A DNA stretch of 5,358 bases from an uncultured Collinsella sp. (GTDB lineage Bacteria > Actinomycetota > Coriobacteriia > Coriobacteriales > Coriobacteriaceae): assembly GCA_900550595.1 (NCBI GenBank), contig URTB01000107.1, forward strand, positions 1-5,358, in the 5' to 3' direction. The notes under the pieces were generated by a model. The model made no database searches. It saw only the letters and a list, made by a program, of their open reading frames with translations, and had not been told where the DNA came from. The first letter of the stretch is position 1. Every line of letters begins with the position of its first letter. The translations under genes were made by a program, and so were the position numbers. This document shows positions 1 to 5,358 of this stretch, in pieces.

Positions 1-472
1 GCGTGGCCTTGCAGTACACCACGGTCATCTGGGCACCGGAGTTCTCGTGCGCGTCGATGATGGTGTTGAGGTCCATATTAAAGATGATGTTGGTGCCCAT
101 CATCACGACATAGGGCTTGTCCGAGCGCTGGAACAGCGTCTTGTTGGAGATGATGTCGCGCAGCAAGAAGCGCATGCCGCCCTTGGTGGTGCCATACGCG
201 TTGCCGGGCACCATGAACAGGCCGCCCTTCTTGCGGTCCAGGCCCCAGTCCTTGCCCGAGCCAACGTGGTCGATCAGCGAGCGGTAGTTGCCCGGCATGA
301 CGACGCCGACGGTCTTAATGCCGGCATTCATCATGTTGGACAGCGGAAAGTCGATCAGGCGGTAGCGGCCCAAAAAGGGAACGGACGCGATGGGGCGGTC
401 CTTGAGCAGGACGCTGCCGTAGCTCGAAGAGTAGTTAGCGGTGATATAACCGATGGCCTTGCGATTGATCAT
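1..472 (-). CDS. glgD: GlgD, regulatory-type subunit of glucose-1-phosphate adenylyltransferase (3' end beyond window)
   Basis: The first 157 residues are visible and the gene runs off the left edge. The start at 472 (MINRKAIGYI) lies 4 bases past the glgC stop, with a G-rich Shine-Dalgarno inside the last glgC codons. The protein is a nucleotidyltransferase-fold paralogue of GlgC: RYRLIDFPLSN (36-46), a GI-TVGV strand, and VGSGKDWGLD (70-79) match GlgC segments [10 protein letters not shown] and others in order. It lacks what catalysis needs. The GGxGxRL nucleotide loop is replaced by YITANYSSSYGS (9-20), and the position of the GlgC catalytic Asp ([10 protein letters not shown]) reads GTNIIFNMDL, giving Asn128. 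This is the known pattern of GlgD, which pairs with GlgC in Firmicutes and modulates its kinetics while being inactive or nearly so. The C-terminal beta-helix domain is not visible. Complex formation with GlgC is inferred from the family and the tight coupling. Confidence 0.93.
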   Translation of the reverse strand, partial: MINRKAIGYITANYSSSYGSVLLKDRPIASVPFLGRYRLIDFPLSNMMNAGIKTVGVVMPGNYRSLIDHVGSGKDWGLDRKKGGLFMVPGNAYGTTKGGMRFLLRDIISNKTLFQRSDKPYVVMMGTNIIFNMDLNTIIDAHENSGAQMTVVYCKAT

Positions 473-476
473 CGGA

Positions 477-1625
477 TCATTCCCCCTTCCCGATAACGAC
501 GTCATTTCCAACGACGGCCGTATCCTTGGTGGTATCGACAGAGCCGAGCTTCACGCCCTCTTCGACCGTGGAGTTCTCGCCCAAAATAGCGCGGCAGATG
601 TGAGCGCCGCTCTTAACGTGCGCACCCGGCAGCAGCACGGAGTCCTCGACCACGGCGCGCTCCTCGATGATGACATCGGTCGAAAGGATCGAGTGGCGAG
701 CGGTGCCGTAGATCTTGCAGCCGTTGGAGACCAGGCAGTCGTCCAGGCGGCCGTCCGGGCCAATGTAGTGCGGCGGACGCGTGGTGATGTTGGACATGAT
801 GGGGAAGTGCTTGTCAAACAGATCGAACTCGGGGTTGTTGCCCAGCAGGTCCATCGAGGTCTCGTGGAAGCTGGCGATGGTGCCGACGTCCTTCCAAAAG
901 CCGTGGAACTCGTAGCTGTAGAGGCGCTTGCCCTCGCCGAGCAGCTTGGGGATGATGTCCTTGCCAAAGTCGTGGCTCGAGCGCTGGTCCAGAGCGTCCT
1001 CCTCGAGCGCCTCAATCAGCACGTCGGCCGAGAAGATGTAGATGCCCATGGACGCGAGGTTCGAATCGGGCTTATCGGGCTTCTCGGTGAACTTGATGAT
1101 GCGGCCGTCCTCGGGGTCGGTGGTCAGGATGCCAAAGCGGCTGGCTTCCTCCCACGGCACGGGCATAACGCTCACCGTGAGGTCGGCGTTGTTCTCAATG
1201 TGCGTCTTGAGCATCTTGCGGTAGTCCATGCGATACAGGTGATCGCCCGAAAGAATCAGGACGTACTTGGGGTCGTTGGCCTTGATGTAGTCGAGGTTCT
1301 GCGTAATGGCATCGGCCGTGCCCGCATACCAGGCACCACCGGTCTGCGTCTCGTACGGCGGCAGGATCGACACGCCGCCGTCGCGGCTGTCCAGATCCCA
1401 TGCCTCGCCGGAGCCCACGTAGGCATGCAGCAGGTAGGGGCGATACTGCGTCAGTACGCCCACCGTGTCGATGCCCGAGTTGGAGCAGTTGGAGAGCGAA
1501 AAGTCGATAATGCGGAACTTGCCACCAAAGCTAACCGCCGGCTTAGCGATCTTTTGGGTGAGTGCCCCCAATCGGCTGCCCTGTCCTCCTGCGAGGAGCA
1601 TCGCGATGCATTCTTTCTTACTCAT
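477..1625 (-). CDS. glgC: Glucose-1-phosphate adenylyltransferase (ADP-glucose pyrophosphorylase), catalytic subunit
   Basis: This enzyme (382 aa) catalyses ATP + glucose-1-phosphate to ADP-glucose + PPi, the committed step of bacterial glycogen synthesis, in the cytoplasm. Visible motifs: the nucleotide loop [10 protein letters not shown] (11-20), within the family signature running to KPAV (28-31); [15 protein letters not shown] (33-47); [10 protein letters not shown] (126-135), whose Asp128 corresponds to the E. coli catalytic Asp142; FTEKP (179-183), with Lys182 matching the glucose-1-phosphate-binding Lys195; and FWKDVGTI (243-250). Residues from about 285 form the left-handed beta-helix domain, with hexapeptide-like repeats. 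Lys25 aligns with E. coli Lys39, linked there to fructose-1,6-bisphosphate activation, while the next residue (Arg40 in E. coli) is Ile26. Length suits the GlgC of Firmicutes-type GlgC/GlgD pairs. The start at 1625 has a good Shine-Dalgarno (AGAAGGAGA, 1631-1639). It follows glgP by 108 bases and is closely coupled to glgD. Confidence 0.97.
   Translation of the reverse strand: MSKKECIAMLLAGGQGSRLGALTQKIAKPAVSFGGKFRIIDFSLSNCSNSGIDTVGVLTQYRPYLLHAYVGSGEAWDLDSRDGGVSILPPYETQTGGAWYAGTADAITQNLDYIKANDPKYVLILSGDHLYRMDYRKMLKTHIENNADLTVSVMPVPWEEASRFGILTTDPEDGRIIKFTEKPDKPDSNLASMGIYIFSADVLIEALEEDALDQRSSHDFGKDIIPKLLGEGKRLYSYEFHGFWKDVGTIASFHETSMDLLGNNPEFDLFDKHFPIMSNITTRPPHYIGPDGRLDDCLVSNGCKIYGTARHSILSTDVIIEERAVVEDSVLLPGAHVKSGAHICRAILGENSTVEEGVKLGSVDTTKDTAVVGNDVVIGKGE
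482..490 (-). promoter_or_regulatory. Shine-Dalgarno of glgD inside the glgC 3' end
   Basis: Read on the minus strand, GGAAGGGGG lies within the last glgC codons (Gly-Lys-Gly), ending 9 bases before the ATG at 472. It decides the glgD start: the glgC stop (479-477) and the glgD ATG are 4 bases apart, an arrangement typical of translational coupling and a balanced GlgC:GlgD ratio. An ATG overlapping the glgC stop (480-478) is out of frame with glgD and meets a stop three codons later. Confidence 0.6.
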
Positions 1626-1644
1626 CGATTTCTCCTTCTGTCAT
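1618..1644 (-). other. Possible 8-codon mini-ORF overlapping the glgC start, with duplicated start module
   Basis: On the minus strand the sequence ATCGATGA occurs twice (plus-strand tcatcgat at 1622-1629 and 1641-1648). Each copy contains an ATG and each has AGGA a few bases upstream (plus-strand tcct at 1651-1654 and 1633-1636). The downstream ATG is the glgC start. The upstream ATG (1644-1642) opens a different frame reading MTEGEIDE and stops at 1620-1618, just inside glgC. Such an overlap could couple or tune glgC initiation, or be a chance duplication. Translation of the mini-ORF is not demonstrated. Confidence 0.25.
1631..1639 (-). promoter_or_regulatory. Shine-Dalgarno of glgC
   Basis: Minus-strand AGAAGGAGA ends 5 bases before the ATG at 1625 (AGGAG core at 1636-1632). 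It supports the chosen start; reading the glgC frame further upstream meets a TGA within a few codons without another ATG. Confidence 0.75.
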
Positions 1645-1659
1645 CGATGTTCCTAAACC

Positions 1660-1703
1660 CATTAGCGACGGGCGCGGCGCTCGGTCGCGCCCGTCGAGTA
1701 ATG
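1660..1703 (-). terminator. Long hairpin in the glgP-glgC spacer (terminator-like, no U-tract)
   Basis: A perfect 11-bp inverted repeat (cgacgggcgcg at 1666-1676, cgcgcccgtcg at 1686-1696) encloses a 9-base loop. After a small internal loop (1 base on one side, 2 on the other) a second 5-bp stem continues outward (catta 1660-1664 with taatg 1699-1703). It starts about 30 bases after the glgP stop and ends about 35 bases before the glgC ATG. Neither side is followed by a run of U on the transcript, so a classical Rho-independent terminator is doubtful. A partial terminator, an RNase-processing site or an mRNA-stabilising 3' end for the glgB-glgP segment are alternatives. The structure itself is certain; its role is inferred. 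Confidence 0.6.
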
Positions 1704-1733
1704 CCGTGCTGGCAAAGGGGAGCTCGTGCGCCT

Positions 1734-4160
1734 TTACGCGTGCCAGATCTCGTCGCGGTACTCGCGAATGGTGCGGTCGCTCGAGAACCAGCCGCTCGAG
1801 GCGGTGTTGAGCAGGGCCTTGCGGTTCCAGGTCTCCTGGTCGCAGTAGCTGCCGGTGAGCTTCTCCCATGCATCCACGTAGCTGCGGAAGTCGGCCATGA
1901 CCAGGTCGGGGTCGTTGTTGTTCATGAGCTCGTTGTAGATGCTCTCGAAGTTGCCCGAAAGACCCGCAAAGGTGTTGTCCTTGAGCTCGTCCATCACGCG
2001 GCCTAGGCGCTCACGGTCGCCGTTGAGGGTATCCCACGCAAAGTAGCTGTTGGATGCCCAGAGCTGCTCGACCTCGGGGGCGGTAAGGCCAAAGATGGCC
2101 TCGTTCTCGCGGCCGGCCAGGTCGGCGATCTCGATGTTGGCGCCGTCGAGGGTGCCCAGCGTAATGGCGCCGTTCATCATGAGCTTCATGTTGGACGTGC
2201 CCGACGCCTCCTTGCCGGCCGTGGAGATCTGCTCCGAGATCTCGGCGGCGGGGTAGATGAGCTGGGCGTTGCTCACGCGGAAGTTGGGGATAAAGCAGAC
2301 CTTCATGACCTCGTTGACGCGGGGGTCGTTGTTGATGACGTCGGCCACGGAGTTAATGAGGCGGATGGTCTCCTTGGCAAAGGTGTAGCTCGAGGCAGCC
2401 TTGCCGCTAAAGATGAAGGTCGTCGGCGTCACGTGGAAGTTGGGATCGGCGATGCGACGGTTGTAGATGTCCATCACCTTCATGATGTTCATGAGCTGGC
2501 GCTTGTAGGCGTGGAAGCGCTTCACCTGAACGTCGAAGACGGTGTTGGGGTCAATAACCAGACCGGTCTCGGCCTTAACGTAGGCGGCCAGACGCTCCTT
2601 GTTGGCGCGCTTGGAGGCTCCCACGGCCTTCAGGAACTCGGTGTCGTTCTGGAACTCCTTGAGTTTCTCCAGCTCAAAGGCGTCCTTAAGCCAGCCGTCG
2701 CCAATGGCCTCGGTCACGAGCTTGGCATAGGTTGGGTTGGCCTCGGCAAAGAAGCGACGGTGCGAGATGCCGTTGGTCTTGTTGTTGAACTTCTCGGGCG
2801 TTAGGGCATAGAAGTCCTTGAGCACGATGTTCTTGATGATGTCGGAGTGGATCTTTGCCACACCGTTGACGCTGTGGCTGCAGATCACGGACAGGTTGGC
2901 CATGCGAATCTCGCCGTCCCACAGAATGGCGGTCTGGCGCAGACGCTCCTGCCAGCCCTCCTGCGTGGTGTCGAACGATTCGTGCCAACGACGGCTGATC
3001 TCGTCGATGATCTGGTACACGCGGGGGAGGAGCTTGGAGAACGTGCCGATGGGCCACTTCTCCAGAGCCTCGGGCAGGATGGTGTGGTTGGTGTAGCTCA
3101 CGACCTGCGTCACGATGTTCCAGGCGTCGTCCCACTCGAGCTTCTTCTCGTCGATGAGGATGCGCATGAGCTCGGGGCCGCACATGGCGGGGTGCGTGTC
3201 GTTGGTGTGGATTGCCACAAACTGCGGCAGCAGCTCCCAGTTAGCGCCATGCTCCTTCTCAAAGGTGTCGAGCAGGCTGTAGATGCCGGCCGATACAAAT
3301 AGGTACTCCTGCTTCAGGCGCAGCAGACGGCCGTGCTCGCCCGCGTCGTTGGGGTAGAGGATGGCGCTGATGGCCTCGGCCTCGGCACGCTCGGCATCGG
3401 CCAGGGCGTAGTCGCCGCGGTTAAAGGCCTCCAGATCAAAGTGCTCCTCGACCGGCTCGGCAGCCCATACGCGCAGCTTGTTGACGGTCTCGCCGGCATA
3501 GCCCACGACGGGGATGTCATAAGGGACGGCCAGGATGTCCTGCGTGTCCACCGTGCGGTAGAACGTGCGGCCGTTCTCCTCAAAGCCCTCGACGTGGCCA
3601 CCAAACTTAATGGTCACGGCCTTGTCCTGACGGCGGACCTCCCAGGGATAGCCGTGGGTGAGCCACTCGTCGGTGGCCTCGACCTGGCTGCCGTTGACGA
3701 TCTCCTGCTTAAACAGGCCGTAGCGGTAGCGCATGCCGTTGCCGTAGCCGGCAATGCCCTCGGCTGCCATGGAATCCAGGAAGCATGCGGCCAGGCGGCC
3801 CAGGCCACCGTTGCCCAGAGCCGGATCGGGCTCCTGGTTCTCGATGACGGACAGATCAAAGCCCATGTCGTCGAGCGCCTCGGCAACCAAGTCGCGCACG
3901 CCAAAGTTGAGCAGGTAGTTGTCGAGCAGGCGGCCGATCAAAAACTCGATCGAGAAGTAGTACACGCGCTTCTTGCCCTCGGACGCCGCGCGGGCGTCAC
4001 TCTTGGTGGCAACGGTGCGGGCCTTCTCGGCCACGAGCTTGGCCAGGGCGTTAAAGCGGTCGAGGTCGCTGGCGGCCTCGATGCTCTTGCCGCTGATGCT
4101 CATGACGGCATCGCGATAGAGCTCAGTAAACTCCTGCTTGTTGTCGAAGATCTTATTCAT
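1734..4160 (-). CDS. glgP: Glycogen/alpha-glucan phosphorylase (GT35)
   Basis: A complete 808-residue cytoplasmic enzyme, close to the usual bacterial length (about 800-815). It removes non-reducing-end glucose from alpha-1,4-glucan with phosphate to give glucose-1-phosphate, using pyridoxal phosphate. Visible motifs: YYFSIEFLIGRLL (67-79); GNGGLGRLAACFLDS (116-130); TNHTILPEALEKWP (357-370), with His359 matching active-site His377 of rabbit muscle phosphorylase; KTNGISHRRF (461-470); VQVKRFHAYKRQ (544-555), where Arg548 and Lys553 correspond to rabbit Arg569 and Lys574; and EASGTSNMK (651-659), the cofactor signature, with Lys659 as the Schiff-base lysine and Glu651 matching Glu672. There is no N-terminal extension like the phosphorylated region of the animal enzyme. 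The start at 4160 (MNKIFDNKQE) has AAAGGAA just upstream. It follows glgB by 94 bases. GlgP is chosen over MalP because of the glycogen operon; sequence alone does not settle substrate preference. Confidence 0.96.
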   Translation of the reverse strand: MNKIFDNKQEFTELYRDAVMSISGKSIEAASDLDRFNALAKLVAEKARTVATKSDARAASEGKKRVYYFSIEFLIGRLLDNYLLNFGVRDLVAEALDDMGFDLSVIENQEPDPALGNGGLGRLAACFLDSMAAEGIAGYGNGMRYRYGLFKQEIVNGSQVEATDEWLTHGYPWEVRRQDKAVTIKFGGHVEGFEENGRTFYRTVDTQDILAVPYDIPVVGYAGETVNKLRVWAAEPVEEHFDLEAFNRGDYALADAERAEAEAISAILYPNDAGEHGRLLRLKQEYLFVSAGIYSLLDTFEKEHGANWELLPQFVAIHTNDTHPAMCGPELMRILIDEKKLEWDDAWNIVTQVVSYTNHTILPEALEKWPIGTFSKLLPRVYQIIDEISRRWHESFDTTQEGWQERLRQTAILWDGEIRMANLSVICSHSVNGVAKIHSDIIKNIVLKDFYALTPEKFNNKTNGISHRRFFAEANPTYAKLVTEAIGDGWLKDAFELEKLKEFQNDTEFLKAVGASKRANKERLAAYVKAETGLVIDPNTVFDVQVKRFHAYKRQLMNIMKVMDIYNRRIADPNFHVTPTTFIFSGKAASSYTFAKETIRLINSVADVINNDPRVNEVMKVCFIPNFRVSNAQLIYPAAEISEQISTAGKEASGTSNMKLMMNGAITLGTLDGANIEIADLAGRENEAIFGLTAPEVEQLWASNSYFAWDTLNGDRERLGRVMDELKDNTFAGLSGNFESIYNELMNNNDPDLVMADFRSYVDAWEKLTGSYCDQETWNRKALLNTASSGWFSSDRTIREYRDEIWHA

Positions 4161-4161
4161 A

Positions 4162-4196
4162 CGTTCCTTTCCCCCGGGGATGTTTCTCCCGGAACG
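4162..4196 (-). promoter_or_regulatory. glgP ribosome binding site within a possible hairpin
   Basis: The minus-strand Shine-Dalgarno AAAGGAA (4170-4164) sits 3 bases before the glgP ATG. Its GGAACG (4167-4162) is the exact complement of CGTTCC upstream (4196-4191). A second possible stem lies inside (ccggg 4174-4178 with cccgg 4188-4192) and shares two bases with the outer one, so the two could compete or form one bulged helix. If formed, the outer stem would cover the ribosome binding site. The ribosome binding site is solid; regulation by folding is inference. Confidence 0.45.
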
Positions 4197-4214
4197 GTTA
4201 TGACATGTATCCTA

Positions 4215-4229
4215 CGCCCCCACGAGGCG
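4215..4229 (-). other. Short GC-rich hairpin downstream of glgB
   Basis: On the minus strand, CGCCTC can pair with GGGGCG (one G-U pair) around a 3-base GTG loop, starting about 25 bases after the glgB stop. It is followed by TAGGATAC, not a U-run, so it is a poor intrinsic terminator. It may be only a minor structure in the glgB-glgP spacer. I saw no convincing promoter in this spacer. Confidence 0.2.
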
Positions 4230-4254
4230 GGTAATTACGGTGGTAACGCCTTTG

Positions 4255-5358
4255 TTACGCTTTCTTGGCAGGAGCCTTAACAGCAGCTGCCTTGGCCTTG
4301 GTAGCAGCCTTTTTGGCGGCTGTCTTTTTGGCCGTGGTGGACTTAGCCGAAGCCTTGGCGGCGGACTTGACAGTCTTCGCCTTGGCCGGAGCCTTCTTCG
4401 CGGCCGCGGTCTTGGGCTTCACCGAGGACGCACGCTTGCGCGTCGCCTTCTTGGGCTTCTCGACCACGGGCGGCTTGTAGCTGCTGGGGCCGCGGCGCTT
4501 AAGCACCACGCCTGCCAGGCCGGGCACCTTCATCTCGATGGAGTCCATCTGCCCGTTCCAGGGATAGGGCTCGCTCGAGCAGGTGTGGGGCTCCTCACCG
4601 GCGAATCCGCTGCCACCGAACTCGGGACGGTCGGAATCAAAGATGACCTCCCAGTCACCCTCGCGCGGCACGCCCACGCGGAAGCTCTCGTAGCTCGCCG
4701 GATCAAAGTTGATCAGGATCACCAGGTCGTCATCGACGTCCTCGCCCTGACGCACAAAGCTCACGATGGACTGCTTGGAGTTATCCGCGTCGATCCAGGT
4801 AAAGCCGTCGTCGGTGTAGCCGCGCTCGTACAGGGCGGGCTCGGCGGTGTACAGGTGGTTGAGCGCCTTGATAAACGCCTGATGATGACGGTGGGTCTCG
4901 TACTCCTCGGTCAAGAACCACTGGATGGACTCGTAGTAGCGCCACTCAATAAACTGGCCGATCTCGTTGCCCATAAAGTTGAGCTTGGCACCGGGGTGCG
5001 TCATCTGGTAGAAAGCCAGCGTGCGCAGGCCGGCAAACTGGCGCCACCAGTCGCCCGGCATGCGGCCGATGAGCGAGCACTTGCCATGCACGACCTCGTC
5101 GTGGCTCAGCGGGCAAATAAAGTTCTCGGTAAAGGCGTACATGATGGAGAACGTGAGCAGGCCGTGGTTGCCGGGGCGCCACGGAAAATCGGTCTGCATG
5201 TAGTGCAGGGTGTCGTTCATCCAGCCCATGTCCCACTTGTAGTGGAAGCCCAGGCCGCCGTCCTGCGGCGGATAGGTCACGAGCGGCCACGCGGTGGATT
5301 CCTCGGCCATCATCATCACGTCGGGGTAGTGCGCCTCCACGGCGCAGTTGACCTGGCG
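4255..5358 (-). CDS. glgB: 1,4-alpha-glucan branching enzyme, C-terminal part, with Lys/Ala-rich tail
   Basis: A GH13 branching enzyme; the reading frame stays open through the right edge, leaving 367 residues against about 730 for E. coli GlgB. It cuts alpha-1,4 chains and rejoins them as alpha-1,6 branches during glycogen synthesis. Counting from the first visible residue (5358): MMAEEST (16-22) is GH13 conserved region III, with Glu19 as the likely acid/base (E. coli Glu458); GGLGFHYKWDMGWMNDTL (34-51) is highly typical of GlgB; PLSHDEVVHGK (83-93) is region IV, with Asp87 matching the third catalytic residue (E. coli Asp526); and FMGNEIGQF (128-136) follows. The all-beta C-terminal domain ends near 286 (VPGLAGVVL). 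About 81 further residues form a basic Lys/Ala tail absent from standard GlgB. The CBM48 domain, regions I-II and the nucleophile Asp lie beyond the window. It is the most upstream visible gene of the operon. Confidence 0.96.
   Translation of the reverse strand, partial: RQVNCAVEAHYPDVMMMAEESTAWPLVTYPPQDGGLGFHYKWDMGWMNDTLHYMQTDFPWRPGNHGLLTFSIMYAFTENFICPLSHDEVVHGKCSLIGRMPGDWWRQFAGLRTLAFYQMTHPGAKLNFMGNEIGQFIEWRYYESIQWFLTEEYETHRHHQAFIKALNHLYTAEPALYERGYTDDGFTWIDADNSKQSIVSFVRQGEDVDDDLVILINFDPASYESFRVGVPREGDWEVIFDSDRPEFGGSGFAGEEPHTCSSEPYPWNGQMDSIEMKVPGLAGVVLKRRGPSSYKPPVVEKPKKATRKRASSVKPKTAAAKKAPAKAKTVKSAAKASAKSTTAKKTAAKKAATKAKAAAVKAPAKKA
4258..4500 (-). other. Histone-H1-like Lys/Ala-rich C-terminal tail of GlgB
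   Basis: The last 81 codons of glgB (from KRRGPSSYKP to the stop) encode by my count 24 Lys, 24 Ala, 4 Arg and a single acidic residue, with scattered Pro, Ser, Thr and Val. Motifs such as AAKKAPAKAK, TAKKTAAKKA and VKAPAKK recur irregularly. The composition resembles the tails of histone H1 and of mycobacterial HU (HupB). It follows directly, in frame, after the normal end of the GlgB fold, and the gene closes with a clean TAA. The tail is probably disordered and strongly positive. Its function is unknown. Confidence 0.85.

Noticed and set aside
47..496. A 149-codon open frame on the plus strand
   Set aside because: Antisense to glgD, whose 157 visible residues align with GlgC along their whole length. 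The plus-strand frame has no motif.
453..2006. A 517-codon open frame on the plus strand
   Set aside because: It lies antisense to all of glgC and the end of glgP, which have unmistakable family motifs. Its Val/Ala/Asp/Gly-rich composition is what the complement of G+C-rich, codon-biased genes gives. No good ribosome binding site or family motif.
4176..4250. A sigma-70-like promoter for glgP in the glgB-glgP spacer
   Set aside because: The best pair on the minus strand (TTACCC with GATACA about 17 bases later) matches each consensus box at only about half the positions, so it is not supportable.
3333..4280. A 315-codon open frame on the plus strand
   Set aside because: Antisense shadow of glgP and the glgB end, with low-complexity composition and no recognisable domain.
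4265..4480. A plus-strand 71-residue Ala/Leu/Phe-rich peptide resembling a membrane protein
   Set aside because: It is the complement of the Lys/Ala-rich GlgB tail: AAG and GCC codons read backward give Leu, Phe and Ala, so the hydrophobicity is an artefact.
4258..4500. The GlgB basic tail as a frameshift artefact or a separate HU-like gene
   Set aside because: The tail is in frame with the catalytic part, no start codon with a ribosome binding site precedes it, and its codon use resembles the rest of the gene.

Overview
The window holds four consecutive genes of a bacterial glycogen operon, all on the minus strand. In transcription order (right to left) they are glgB (branching enzyme, 5' part beyond the right edge), glgP (glycogen phosphorylase, complete), glgC (catalytic ADP-glucose pyrophosphorylase, complete) and glgD (the non-catalytic GlgC paralogue, running off the left edge). 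Coding sequence covers almost everything. The only gaps are 94 bases between glgB and glgP, 108 bases between glgP and glgC, and 4 bases between glgC and glgD. No stretch over 300 bases lacks a gene, and I see no RNA gene, mobile element, CRISPR array or convincing promoter.

The DNA is G+C rich with strong G/C preference at third codon positions. A GlgC/GlgD pair is typical of Firmicutes and some relatives rather than enterobacteria, which use GlgC alone. A G+C-rich genome with this pair fits a gut Coriobacteriia member (Collinsella or a relative). That placement is inference from composition and protein style, not from a marker gene.

Functionally, GlgC (probably with GlgD as a modulatory partner) makes ADP-glucose from glucose-1-phosphate and ATP. 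Glycogen synthase (GlgA, not in this window) would extend alpha-1,4 chains, GlgB adds alpha-1,6 branches, and GlgP releases glucose-1-phosphate by phosphorolysis. Synthesis and breakdown genes therefore share one transcription unit, with glgP between glgB and glgC.

The genes themselves are ordinary and I found no new multi-gene system. The points worth a second look are: an approximately 81-residue histone-H1-like Lys/Ala-rich tail fused to the end of GlgB; a strong long hairpin in the glgP-glgC spacer; a possible hairpin covering the glgP ribosome binding site; a duplicated ribosome-binding/start module with an 8-codon mini-ORF at glgC; and the Asn replacing the catalytic Asp in GlgD.
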